DNA of 64,000 nt from Excoecaria cochinchinensis (Eukaryota > Streptophyta > Magnoliopsida > Malpighiales > Euphorbiaceae): assembly GCA_947683425.1 (NCBI GenBank), contig CANTUQ010000058.1, positions 17,651,001 to 17,715,000 on the forward strand. Reading direction: 5' to 3'. The position numbers and the translations under genes were made by a program. The notes beneath the pieces are model-generated. The model saw only the letters and a program-made list of their open reading frames with translations. It had not been told where the DNA came from and ran no database searches. Below, piece by piece: positions 24,607 to 38,000 of the stretch (positions are counted from its first letter, which is position 1; every line of letters begins with the position of its first letter).

Positions 24607-25158
24607 TAGGAGTGGTTATGAACTGATTAATCATTTCATAATTTATTTTTTAAATTCAGTTCATTAAAGTCGGTTTTTATAATCAAAATTTAAGTTAACA
24701 ACCAGTAACCGCTAAATATGGTCGGTTAACTATTAACCACTAGTTAACCATTAAAAAATATTTAAACATAAATTTCATTAAAAAATTTCAATTTATCAAT
24801 CATATTAAAATATAAATTCTTCAAATTTTAAATATAAAATACAAGTCATTCAAATTTAATAACAATACATTAAAATAAAATTATATAAATATTAATTTAT
24901 TAGCGACATACTTTATAATATTAGAACATAATATAGATACATATAAAAATTATCCTCATGTACATATATATATATGTGTAAAATTACATACATACCAGTT
25001 AATCACGACACTTAAATATAATTTCAAGTCCATTAACCATAATTTTAAAAATTAAAGTTTACATTATGTCCAATTGGACTCATTAACTACTAAAATCGAT
25101 TTGAACTCGATCAATTTTTTAAAATGATTAAATAATTTTTCAGTTTTTTTCAGCCCTA
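24607..25158. mobile_element. hAT-like MITE, 552 bp, with 8-bp target duplication
   Basis: Exact 8-bp direct repeats CTTAAAAT flank it at 24599-24606 and 25159-25166. The ends read TAGGAGTGGTTATGAACTG and, reversed, TAGGGCTGAAAAAAACTG, a degenerate inverted repeat of the TAGGG type found on many plant hAT elements. The interior has subterminal GGTTAAC/GTTAACC motifs and no open frame. Confidence 0.78.
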
Positions 25159-25166
25159 CTTAAAAT

Positions 25167-26051
25167 CAATAAATACTTTTTATTATTATTTAAATATGCA
25201 ATGCACATATGCACCTAATCAATGCACTAATGCAACGCAACTATATTAATTAACTAATTTTTTAGTATGCACGAAAAATAAATGGGATTATTTTTTTATA
25301 AGAAAATGGGAGTAAAAACTCGAATTACAAATCTTTCACCATATTATAACTAAATTTACCGCAAAAATATCTCCTTAAATATAACGAAAATATCTTTTTA
25401 AATATATTTTTTTAGTGTAATGTTATTGTTTGTGTGTGTGTGTTTTTTTTTCAAAAAAACTTGCGAATATTTAATGTAACAAAATATTTTTCGTTAACCA
25501 AACTAAAATACCAAAATCAAATTTACAGAGAAATAAAATAATTTCCACTAAACAAAAACATTGGCAATGGTGATGAAATGGCAACGGTAAAATATTAGCC
25601 TTAATAAATGCGTATTAATAACTTTCTTTCTCAGTTTCCCGTTACTGTTCCCCTCCGCCCAATAACGGTGAAATTAGTTTCTGCAATTCGCTTAATTCTT
25701 TCATAATCTCTTCCGATTCTGTATTTCTTTCTTTCTTTCACTTCTACTTTTTTTTCTTTTAATTATGTGCTTTCCTTATCCTACTAATTAGGGTTTCCTG
25801 CTGCTTCATCTTCTTTCAGCTTCACTCTATAACCACAATATCAAGCATTAACAGTCAGCAAGTTTCGTTGGCTAATTTAAAACTGTGTTTTATATTTGAA
25901 ATTTAGGGTTTCGATTTTAGTCTTAAGTATTATTGTTAATTGATACTCCTTTGCTACGCGCCGAAGCATTTGTCCTTTCTTTTTTTTTTTTTTCTGTGTT
26001 TGGGAAATCTCAAATCTGCTTGGCCTTTCTCTTTCTGTTACGGAAGCTGCC
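25167..26051 (+). promoter_or_regulatory. Upstream region of SWC2 with two telo-box-like motifs
   Basis: Contains the motif TTAGGGTTT (reverse of the plant telo-box AAACCCTAA) at 25788-25796 and 25903-25911, inside a pyrimidine-rich leader with TTCTTTC runs. Telo-boxes are common near the 5' ends of housekeeping and cell-cycle genes in plants. The transcription start was not located. The left half is AT-rich with a short (TG)n near 25431-25441. Confidence 0.5.
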
Positions 26052-29000
26052 ATGGAGGATCCTAAAGAAGAGGCACCGCCTGCGTTTCTTGATCGAGCCT
26101 CTCGAGTAACCAGAGGAAAACGGTAGGAGTTACTATATCCTAATTTGTTTTGATATTTATGTGACTTGTTTGGATATATAATATAAATCCGTTTTGTATG
26201 CCGTTAAACTATTTGATTTTTTGGCCATTTTCTTGGCTTACAGAATGACTAGGTTGCTTGATGACGAAGTTGAAGAGGACGAGTTGTTCTGGAACCAGGA
26301 TGCTCTTAAAGAGGTTGCTAAATTGATATATTGAGTCCTTCATTTTTGGGATTAACATGGAATTTTCAATTACTATCTTAATTTGCATTTCTTCCGTAAA
26401 GTTTATGTTTCAGTTCAGCTATTGGTTAATTTTTCTTTTTATATATTTTTTTAATGCCCTTGCAATTAGCAAGTAATATGGTCCTATGATTAGCTGAGGA
26501 TCGTATCTGGGTTGCTGAAGCATGTTGGTTAATGAGATTATACTTGTTTTCTTCTTCTTTCCCCTGCAGGAAGAGAATGATACTAATTATGAAGAAGAGC
26601 CAGAGGTTGCTGATGAGTTCGACAGTGACTTTGACGAAGATGTGAGCATTTTTGCCATCTGTATATACATTTTTTTATATCTTCATCATCAACTGTAATA
26701 ATCTTCTTAATGTGATTATTACTACTTATGACCTTAGTAAGCATGAAAACCGCCTTCTGTTGGTGCTAGGAGCCTGAGCCAGATGAAGAAGCTGAAAATG
26801 TTGTTGATGAAAGGTTTAACTCTTAGCTGAAGCAAACTATATCTGTTGTTGATTTTAGTTTTTCTAATAATTAAGATGATTTTTTTTCTTATGTTTTTTT
26901 TTAATGATTATGTCAAGGACACATCCAAAGAAAAGACTTATATTCCCTGGAAAGCCATCGACAAAGAAGAAAAAGAAAAAGAAAGTCCTTTCGAAATTAG
27001 ATAAGCCTTCCAAGGATGAAAAATCAGCTGAACAGTCCACTGCCACTGAACATCACGATGCACCTGATGATATTGAAGGTGAAAGAATAGTAAGGAAATC
27101 TACAAGAACTTCAGTTATTGTTAGGCAAGCTGAGAGAGATGCAATCCGAGCAGCTTTGCAGGCAACAATGAAGGTCAGTTCTTGGTTACAAAGTCTTCTG
27201 CGTAAGTTGTGATTGTATTTTTTTGCTAATCATCTATTTTAAGTGAGCATGAGATTCACATTCATAACATATCAAGAGAGTCTGGATTCAGCAACTTCAA
27301 CATTTGTTTAATTATTTAAGGAGAGGAAAATTAGGAATCCTAATTTATTGACTGGTATAGGAGTCTTTGAAATGTGTCAGTGGAAGAATTCCTTTAATTT
27401 TCATTGAGTCTTTATATCTGCTCTTTCAGAATCCATCAATTTTATTTCCAACAGCTTGATTCTGGAATTTCTAAGTTGTGAGCTGTAGAGCGTAAGGAAA
27501 AGTAAATGATTTCAGTCATTCTTACTGCATAACTAGAAGTATGTTTTCCTAGCATTCGATCTTCTCGAAGTCTATCCAAGGAGTAGGATTGCTGGACTCT
27601 TTCCACACATATACCTGTCCCCCAAAATCCAGCCCATATATACAAATTCTTACCCATTTTACAACCAGGTTTTGTTTATTTTGCGTCTGTGGTATGTTTA
27701 ATTGATAAGAAGATTCCAGATTGGCGACTTACAGGAATCTGTTATGTCATTCATAACTTACAAGTACATGTTTCATTTGGAGATATGAATTGTTTCCATA
27801 ATCTTAGACTAGGAAATTATTTGTGTCACAACATAGATGTGTTATGGCTCAAGTGATGGTTTTAGGTTTGACTTAAGGTGGGGCATCAATCTGTTGAATG
27901 GCGGAGGAGATCAACAACAATCTTTTACCTAACTTGATCTGTTGGAAATAAACAATTTTTGGTGTGTAGAATGTATGGAGCCATTTGGTAAACAACAAGC
28001 ATCATAAAAAGTTCAACTGATATTCACTCATATTTGAACCTTGTTATGTCGTTTGATCTGACATTTGTTCTGGCCAAGGGAAGAAAGAATCACATAAGGT
28101 TGTAGGCTAACGACGCTCTTTGGATTTTTATATTTTTCATCCATTTTATTGTCTTATATATGTCTTTGTCAAGTTGTTAAATATATACAAACAAACTTTC
28201 TATAATCCTCAATTATTGTGTATTTTGTATTGTCTAGCCAGCTTATATAATTTCATTCTGAAGTTTTGCTAAACTTTTTTATATACTTATGGCAGAAATT
28301 ATAAGGAGCGTACAAAATTTAGTTGAATAGTGGTTTCTCTATTTTCAATATTTGAATCAAATATTTATTTATTTATTTATCTATTGGCCAGCCAATAAAA
28401 AGGAAAAAGGAAGGTGAAGAAAAGAGGATGACACAAGAAGAAATGCTTCTAGAAGCAGCTCAAACAGGTTAAGGGCATGATATGTGGATTGTTTGAACTT
28501 TGAACCTGTTTTTTGTCATTTGGAGTTATCTCCTGATGACTTAATTTCATGTTGAATTTGGCTTGTTGTATTTATGCAGAAATCATGAATTTGAGGAACT
28601 TAGAACGTGTTCTGGCAAGGGAAGAAGAAGTCAAGAAAAGAGCAATTGTGCACAAAGCTGTTTACACTGGCCCACAGATACGATATTTTTCTAAAGATGG
28701 TTAGTTGCTCTTTCTAACTATCAACTCTTTTTCGGACCAGTAAAATGAATGTTACTGTTATATCTATGACTGTGTTGTTATCAGTCTGGTTTCATGTTAG
28801 CTCTTAAGTTCCTTGCAGGTTGCTCATATTTAGAATTCAGAGGAGTATCATTTCAGTCAGAGATTTCAACAGCATCCATTCCATGTAAGTCGAAGCTTTA
28901 TGTTCTTCTAGGTTTGTGTCCGTAATAGAGGTAGTTTCAGGAGAAAATAAGTTTTACAATCTCTCTGTATGTTAATTGGAATGGCGCTAGATTCTTTTGG

Positions 29001-32000
29001 CCTTTGTCACTTATATGGCAAAGCATTACTGGTGAAGCCAAAATTTTGGTGTTATTAAATTACTTGAGTGCCCCTTCCTCCAATCAGAAAATTGGTTTTG
29101 CTATTGACATTATAAACTTAGGACCTGTAATTGATTGAAACGCGTAAGATTTGTAATTGCCTCGCTGCCCAAATGTTCATTACCTGTTAAGCACTAGTAG
29201 AATGATTTGAAGGCTTTTATGAAGTTGACATTTGGGTTCTCTGGGAGGATGGACAGTAGTCTGCACCTCTATAATGATTTATATGGGGTTGAGCGCACAA
29301 CTGCATATTTTTTAATAGTGTTTGTGCATGATATGGACCTTTGCAAGTGATTTGGGTACCTTCTTGGGTATAAAATCAAACTAAGGCAACCCGGCTGTTT
29401 TAGAGTTTCTTTTAGCACCAATAACCAAAATTTTTAGTTTAGCAGTTCAAATGAGCTGCCTAATATGATCAAGGTGCTGAACAAGAGTTAATGCCAATTC
29501 TTTCGTTCTCTCTCTAGTTCACTCTTTGAAAATTTAAAGGTATACTTGGAGATAATAAAAATGGGCCCTTTGCTTCATTTCTTTGTTTAGGGATACCACT
29601 GTAATGTTAAAAAGCTCTCCTTCTTATATGTGGTCAGAAAAGATATATGATATATGTTTTATTCTTCAGTTTACACTTGTTGAAGTTGAGGTTATTTTGT
29701 TGGTAGTTCTTTAATGCTTTTCTCACTTTGGGAGTTCTCTTAGTTTTGCTCTTTTATTGTAGTTTTAATTTTTGTTTTTTCATATTAATCCCTTGGCAGA
29801 TCCAGAGAAGCCTGTGTGCGCTATAACAGGTCTGCCTGCCAAGTAAGTGATCCCTCTCTTTTTTTCTTCCATATTGGTGCTTGTTAATTGTGTGATTGAA
29901 AAAGTATTAGTTTATAATATCAAATCCTTGCAGTTGTTTTTAACTAACTGAGATGATATCTTAGAAGCAACTATTGTTTTTGAGTAGGTCTTTTAGGTTG
30001 TTAATTTTGGTGAATTTGATTTCTCATGAATGTTAATCAATCTATTAATAATAGCTTGAGTTCAAAGGGTTAATTAACTCTTTCTTATGGTTGGTGATGT
30101 GAGTATTTGAACATTCTGCACCTGCATTCTACCTTGGTAGGTTCAATGCTTTTAACTACGTGGCCATTCCTTTCGGGGTCTATGTCAGTCATGGTAGCCA
30201 AAAAGCTTCCAGTGGCTATCTATTGAATGGAAGTGTAAAAAGTTACGAGTGATCAATCTTTTTTTTTTCCCTCTTACCAAAGAACTTATTATTTAATTTT
30301 TGCATTTGATTTTGATTCAAAATTTAGAAAATAAAAATTGTCTTTTTCAAGTATTATTTATAATTGACTTGTCTAATGCATACTAACAAGTAAGATGCAC
30401 ATAACCCTGGGATAGTTTAAATATATTGTTATTTTATTAAGGAAAAACACATAATAGGGTCCATGAACTTTTAACTTTTTTTTTTTACATTAAGTCTTTA
30501 TACTTTCAAAAGTTGACATTGGATCTATGTACTTTTCATATCACTCACATTAGGTACAAGGATTAGGAGAATTAAAAGGCATGCTCTATTGATCAACTTA
30601 AAAAATCACTTGGGGACCGACCAAAATTTTAAAAAGTAGAAGAAATATACAATTATTTCAAATATGGAAAAGGTGATTAGTTGGTTTTTTCTTCAATTTG
30701 TTATGTCTTAGTGGGTCTTACCGTTATTTTATGTTGACCTCATGCGAGAATAACATAACATGCATTTTATTTTTGTCTATTTCATCTAAATTGGAGCTAA
30801 TATGTGTAATCGTAAAAGTACAAGGAACCAATATCCAATTTTGAAAGTAGAAAAACATTAAAGTTCATATACCCAAAATGTGTTTTCCCTTATGAGGAAT
30901 TTTATGGATAGAGATTTTCTTATTATCTCACTTGTGAATATACAATCAATGTACAAGAGATTTTATACAGAAACCCTATGACTATTTAGGAAGTATACAG
31001 TTATCTTATTAATTACAAAATTAATAAATTAAGGCAACAAATCATAATAAACACTCCCTTTCAAGTTGGTGCAAAAATATTTTCCATGTCCAACTTGCAA
31101 GCTACGGTATGAAAGGCTCGACTGTTGATTCTTTTTGTGAAAACATTAGCTAGCTATCTTTCTGACTTCACATGGAATAAGCTCAAGACACCATTAGTTA
31201 GCTTTTCTTTGATGAAGTGTCGATCAATTTCGATATGCTTCGTCTGGTCTTGTTAAACAGGAATATAAGCAATATTGATTGCATCTTTTTTATCACAATA
31301 CAAGGATATTGTGTATTTTCCAGCAAATTTTAGCTCTGTTAACAACTTCTGTAGCCATAAGAGCTCACAGATACCTTGAGTCTTAGCTCTATATTCTGCT
31401 TCTGCACTAGATTTAGCAGCCATACTCTGTTTCTTACTTCTCCAAGTGACCAAGTAACCTCCCACAAGTGTGCAGTAACCAGAGGTGGATCTTCTGTCAT
31501 CTAGAGATCCAGCATCTGTAAAGTTTTCAATTCGAAGATGACCATGTTTGGAGAAAACATGGATGTTGATTGCATCTTTTTTATCACAATACAAGGATAT
31601 TGTGTCTTTTCCAGCATATTTTAGCTCTGTTAACAACTTCTGCAGCCATAAGAGCTCACAGACACCTTGAGTCCTAGCTCTGTATTCTGCTTCTGCACTA
31701 GATTTAGCAGCCATACTCTGTTTTTTGCTTCTCCAAGTGACTAAGTAACCTCCCACAAAACAAGTGTGCAGTAACCAGAGGTGGATTTTCTGTCATCTAG
31801 AGATCCAGCCCAATCTATATTTGTAAAGGTTTCAATTCGAAGATAACCATGTTTGGAGAAAAGATTTTTACCTGGATTGACTTTAGATACTGCAAAATGC
31901 AAAAAACAGGTTGCAGATGAGATTCTCTAGGATCATGCATAAATTGGCTTACTAAGCTGACTGCATAAGCAATGTCTGGTCTGGTGTGAGACAAGTAGAG

Positions 32001-35000
32001 CCTTCCAGCTAATTTCTGATATCTGCCTTTATCAATTGATTCCCCATTTCCCACTTGTAGCTTATGGTTGCTTTTAATGGGTGATTCTGCCGATTTACAT
32101 CCTACCATGCTAGTTTCATTCTAAAGATCCAGGATGTATTTTCTCTGAGAAATGAAGATTCCTTTGGTTGATCTGGCAACTACAATTCCCGAGAAGTATT
32201 GTAACTTTCCAACATCCTTGATCTCAAACTCCTGGGCTAATAGCTTCTTCAATCGAGCCATTTAATTTTTGTCATCTCTTGTCATCACTATGTTATCAAT
32301 ATAAACAATAAGAAGAGTGATTTTACCCTTGTAGTGTCTCATAAATAGAGTATGATCAAAATTGCTCTGTTGATATCCAAAAGAGATCATGGCTCTGCTA
32401 AATCTGTCAAACCAAGCTCATGCAGATTGTTTCAACATATACAAGGCTTTCTTCAGTCTGCATACCTTTCCTTGATTTTACCTTTGCAGTGTCTCATAAA
32501 AAGGGTATGATCAGCATTGCTCTGTTGATACTCAAAAGAGATTATGGCTCTGCTAAATTTGTCAAACCAAGCTCTTGCAAATTGTTTCAACATATATAAG
32601 GCTTTCTTCAGTCTACACACTTTTCCTTGAATTATCTCATTTTAAAAACCAGGAGGAATCTTTATGTAAACCTCTTCTTCCACATCTTCATGTAGGAATG
32701 TATTTTGCATATCAAATTGCTGCAAATTCTAATCCAAGTTAGCTGCACAGGATAGCAAGATTCGGATTGTATTCATTTTGGCAAAAGGTGCAAATATCTC
32801 CTAATAATGAACTCTATAAGTTTGAGTGAATCTCTTTGCCACTAATCTTGCTTTGAATCTTTCAATCGAACCATCGGCTTTGTGTTTTATTGTAAATATC
32901 CACTTGCAACCTATCAATTTCTTGTTTATTGGAGAAGTAACCAGTTTCAAGTCTCATTTTTGGACAAAGCCTTCATTTCTTCAATCATAGCTCGCTTCCA
33001 CTTAGGATCTGTAAAAGCTTCTTTCCAATCCCATGGGATAGACACAAAAGAAATAGACAAGACAAATATTCTATAGGATGGGGATAAGGAATCATAAAAG
33101 ACAAAGTTAGAGGATGTTTGGTACATGACCTAATCCCTTTTTTGTAAGCAATAGGCATGTCCAAATTATTAGTAGAATTAGAATTTAAAGATGATTGATC
33201 AGAAGAAGAGGATTCTTGACATAAAGTAGGTTGCACGATGGCTTCTTTTGTCTTGTTTCTCATCAAATCAGGTCTATCCAAATGTCTAATAGTCTCACCC
33301 TGGACAGTAGTCTAGACAGTAGTTGAACTCCAATAGCCTCCTCCTGAATCTGTTCCCCTATAGAACTCTGGGACAAAGATTTATATAGGGCATTTTGAAA
33401 AAATATTTTCCAAACAAGGGTGCCTTTAACAATATTTCCCTGTATAGGGTTTTTTATTTCAATGCCGCAGCTGTGAGCTGCGGCATTGAAAAAGCAGCAC
33501 CTGCTGCGTCAGAGCAGCAGGTGCTGCTTTTTAATTTTTTTTTATTTTTAATCAAATGCCGCAGCCTATTGCTGCGGCATTTGATTAATTGGGCCAAGAG
33601 CAGCACTTTTGATGCTGCTCTTGGCTTTTTATATTTTTTTTTATAAAATATATTTTTAATAAATAATTAAATATCATATATAATTATATAAAATAATTAA
33701 ACATATATTTTTTATATAATTACGGTTAAATAAATATTTATTTTCATGTAAAATAATTTAATTTTATTTGGCCACTGCATATTTTTATTCATAAAAATCA
33801 AAAATTGAAAAATAAAAGTAATTTTAAATATTCATTTTATATTTATTAAATTTTAAGCATTCATTATATTTTTTTAATTTGTAATTTTGTATTAAAAAAA
33901 GAAAGAAAACAACTTCTTACTTTTTTTTAAAAAAGAAATTAATTTGGACCATCAAATACACATCTATATACTTTAATTTTTTTAACAATTTATTTAAAAA
34001 AAAATAAATTTGGACCATCAAATAAAATATCCGGACTTTTGAGTTATTTTAATGACAATGTCCTTGTTTGAACAATACCTGATTTTATGGCGGTAATTGA
34101 TTTATGTTTTTTTTTTTTTAATTTCATGCACCTTAATTTCTTGTTATAGAATGAGAAAGTAAATTTTTCCATGAAAAATTGATATTCACGGTAAATATTA
34201 TAATAATTTCAATAACAATTTTAGTACAAGTATTTTGGCCAATAGATACTTAATAAATACCTAGATGTTTTTTATCAGAATTTTACTAATTCAATTACCG
34301 ATTTTTATTGTTTTTTAAACCTCACTAGCGATAGAAACCCATTCTGTAGACCCCTTCAATCAACATGCTGCTTTCCTCTATAACCGTAATGAGTTTGGCA
34401 ACCAATTGAATCTAATTTGAATTTTCAATAGCTCATTAAAATAAAATATTTGATGGTCCAATTTAGTTTTTTTTTTAAATTGTTAAAAAAATTAAAGTAT
34501 ATAGATGTGTATTTGATGGTCCAAATTAATTTGTTTTTTTTAAAAAGTAAGAAGTTGTTTTCTTTCTTTTTTAATACAAAATTACAAATTAAAAAAATAT
34601 AATGAATGCTTAAAATTTAATAAATATAAAATGAATATTTAAAGTTACTTTTATTTTTCAATTTTTGATTTTTATGAATAAAAATATGCAGTGGCCAAAT
34701 AAAATTAAATTATTTTACATAAAAATAAATATTTATTTAACCGTAATTATATAAAAAATATATGTTTAATTATTTTATATAATTATATATGATATTTAAT
34801 TATTTATTAAAAATATATTTTATAAAAAAAAATATAAAAAGCCAAGAGCAGCATCAAAAGTGCTGCTCTTGGCCCAATTAATCAAATGCCGCAGCAATAG
34901 GCTGCGGCATTTGATTAAAAATAAAAAAAATTAAAAAGCAGCACCTGCTGCTCTGACGCAGCAGGTGCTGCTTTTTCAATGCCGCAGCTCACAGCTGCGG

Positions 35001-38000
35001 CATTGAAATAAAAAACCCTATACAGGGAAATATTGTTAAAGGCACCCTTGTTTGGAAAATATTTTTTCAAAATGACCTATATAAATTTTTGTCCCTAGAA
35101 CTCTCCCCCAGGATAAAGTTAGAGTTATAATAGGTACCACTTCTCTCTCATTACTCTCCCCTGAAGAGGTGACTGGATAGTATCAAAATAAGGTTCATTT
35201 TCTCTAAAAATCACATCCATACTAACAAAATACTTCATAGATGGAGGATGATAACACTTGTAACCCTTCTGCATTGGAGAATATCCAATAAACACAGATC
35301 TAAGAGCCATCGGGTCTAGTTTGCTAACATTCCTGGTATGAACAAAACAAACACACCCAAACACGATTGGGGGAGCAGTATAAGTATTTTTCCCTTATAA
35401 CATTTCTAAAAGACTCTTAAAGTTGAGAGTTTTGAGAGGCATTCAATTGATAAGATAAGCAGCTGCTAAAATTGCATCCCTCCGGTAAGGCTTTGGAAGA
35501 TTCATACCAAATATAAGAGATCTACACACTTCCAATAGATGCCTATTTTTTCTTTCAGCTGTCCTAGTGTAAGGACAACTAGTTTGGTATATTATCCCAT
35601 TGTACTCCAAGTAAATACCAAACCTAGTATCCACGTACTTTGTGCCATTATCTATTCTCAAAATTTTTACTTTAGCATCAAATTGAGTACAAACTATCTT
35701 ATGAAAAAATTGAAAACAAGAAAACACATCACTCTTTATTTTTATCAGATATACCCAAGTCATTCTAGTGCAACAATCAATGAATGTAATAAATCACGAC
35801 TACCCGATAATGAAGTATTTTTAGAAGGTCCCTAAACATCAAAATGGAAGATAGTAAAAGGAACAAAACTTCTATTATTATTCAATGGATAAAAACTCCT
35901 AGTGTGTTTAGCAAGTTCACAGGCATCGCAAACCAAAAAATCTAACTTAGTATTCTTAAACATATTAGGATATAATTTTTCCAAAACAAAAAATGATGGA
36001 TGTCTTAACAGTCTATGCCATTGAATGATTTTTTTATTAGCATCATTACTCTCGCCCAAAAAAGCTTACAGTTTATCGGGAACAAGGTTGTTGCTATTGT
36101 CAAAGATATATAAGCCATATTGCAACCTACCGGTGCCAATCCTCTCCTGTTTTAAGGTCTTGTAAAATACAATGCGTAAAAAAAGAAATTTTACTTTGTA
36201 GTTAAGAGAATTAGTTATGAAACTAACAGATAGGAGATTAGTAGGAAATTGAGACATATGAAGAATAGAAGAGAGTTCAATGATAGGAGTACAGTTAATA
36301 AAACCTGTTCCAGATATCTGAATAAGAGATCCATCTGCTATTTGGATATTATTTTCTTTTTTTAGTTGGAGAATAAGATATAAAATCTCTGGAAGGACCT
36401 GCTATATGACTGTTTGCACTAGAATCTACAATCCATGTATTATAATTAGGAGGTGATGGCTCACCTAATTTCATAATACTGGTAGTGAAATTTTCTCTCC
36501 TTTTAGATAAATTAACTGCCTTCTTGTCCATTATAATAGCAAAACAATAATGGTAAGATAGGAAAAGAAACCTCAGAGAACCTGTAGAGGAAACCCAAAA
36601 ACATAATTTGTTCATGAGAAGCCCAAAAAACCAAACTTCATAAACAACCGGAGAGTAGCTGGTTGGAGTCGAAGAAGGCCGGCGAACAAATCTAAGCAGA
36701 AGGTGACAGACGGTCGCTGGAGGATACACTTGCCGATGAGTGGACAAGGAGCTAATAGCTTCTGGCGGACATGCGTGAGGTTGGACGGTGCTGGAAATTT
36801 GGGTATAGGCCGAACTTGGCCAAGGATTTGCTCCGGTTAGGGCGGTGTCGAAATAGGAGGGATGAAATGTGACCTCTTTAAACTTGTCGAAAATAACGTA
36901 TTGGACTTACTGCGGAAGGGAGTAAACTCAACCTTTAAAGTAGTAGAAGCTCTGATACCATGAAAAATTTTATGAAAGGAGATTTTCTTATTATCTCACT
37001 TATGAATAAATAGTCAATGCACAAGGGATTTTATACAAAAACCCAATTAATAAATTAAGGCAACAAATTATAATAGTCAACAAAATATTTTGGATAATGG
37101 GGTCGGTTTGAAAGTAATTGGAAATCTAGGCTAGTTTTCATAATAGTAATATCGACTTTATCAAATACTGTTGTTATCACTATCGTGCAAGATTTTTGTT
37201 GAACTCAAAGAACAAATTAAAATTTCTTATCTAAAACTCATTAACTGATGCATGTGCTAATGAAATTGCTATATCATGCAAGTTATGGGATCATTGATCA
37301 CGAGTGATACCGACATTGATAGCATCAACATCACTTGTGTTGGTTAGAAAAATAAATATTTTCAATATTTTACATTTACCATAGTGTTAAATTTTGAGTT
37401 GATAGACTTTTTTAATTTCCTTTAAAGAAAATAACGAATTCTTGTACACTCAAATAAATTATTTAGTTTTATTGTATGCAAGTTTTGTTTTTTATTATTT
37501 ACGAGTATTTTTTTTACAAATGTTTACATTTATTCTAACTCTTTTTAAAAATATTTTCTAACAACATAAGTAACATATACACCAAAGAAATTATAGCATT
37601 ACATAAATTAAGTAAAATTTCTCTCAAAAAATGTTTGATCATCTATAGTCCTTTTTTTTTTATGATCTATAGCTGTTATTTTCATATATTATCAACCGCT
37701 CCTGTTAACTTTAAAATTTCACTTAATACTCTGAATTTGCAACCTTGTTTCTTCTTTAACAAAATTGAGTAGATTAGCACCTATAATTTATAGATTGAGG
37801 TAACAAAATTAGAACTTACCATGTAAGTAATAAATCGAAATTCAATTTCTTAAATTACCTTTTCTTGATGAAGATCATTGTTACTTAAATACAAAATGTG
37901 AGTACAAGCAGTATAGCAAATAATATAGAGAATGGGTGTGATGAGAGAAAGAAAAAATTGCTGAATGTTAAATGGAAGAAACATAATGCTTGCTTCTCAT

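Larger units (their letters stand above)
31253..33281 (-). pseudogene. Copia RNase H and reverse transcriptase remnant
   Basis: RNase H motifs (GYLVTWRSKKQSMAAKSSAE and LYCDKKDAI) lie at 31253-31756, and the RT C-terminal part (HTRPDIAYAVSLVSQF) at 31815-32108. Between about 32110 and 33000 the RT is in several frames; the minus strand of 32280-32640 carries the YVDD region and the following helix. The part nearest 33281 corresponds to the RT N-terminal side and linker. Reading frames are broken many times. Confidence 0.82.
33370..35095. mobile_element. Mutator-like foldback MITE, 1,726 bp, nested in copia; perfect 9-bp target duplication
   Basis: The 9-bp repeat TAGAACTCT flanks it at 33361-33369 and 35096-35104, as expected for Mutator-like elements. 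Arms of about 660 bp (33370-34040 and 34435-35095) are near-perfect reverse complements starting GGGACAAA. Each arm holds four consecutive hairpins. The middle 400 bp is unique and AT-rich. No transposase frame. The close match of the arms suggests recent insertion or arm homogenisation. Confidence 0.93.
30893..37079 (-). mobile_element. Degenerate Ty1/copia element in SWC2 intron 9
   Basis: LTRs of 161 bp (30893-31053) and 119 bp (36961-37079); the right one lacks about 40 bp. The primer-binding site TGGTATCAGA (minus strand, 36951-36960) and a GAAAGGGAG purine tract beside the left LTR give the orientation. The order on the minus strand is protease remnant, integrase, reverse transcriptase, RNase H: the copia order. 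Gag is almost gone. Many stops and frameshifts, two internal tandem duplications and a 1.7-kb Mutator-like insertion make it dead. The paralogous intron of the second SWC2 copy (around 52305-52320) is the empty site. It lies antisense to SWC2. Confidence 0.9.

Noticed and set aside
30893..37079. Target-site duplication for the intron-9 copia element
   Set aside because: Flanks CCTTA and ACAAA do not match, and comparison with the empty site in copy 2 shows altered bases at both edges; none can be claimed.
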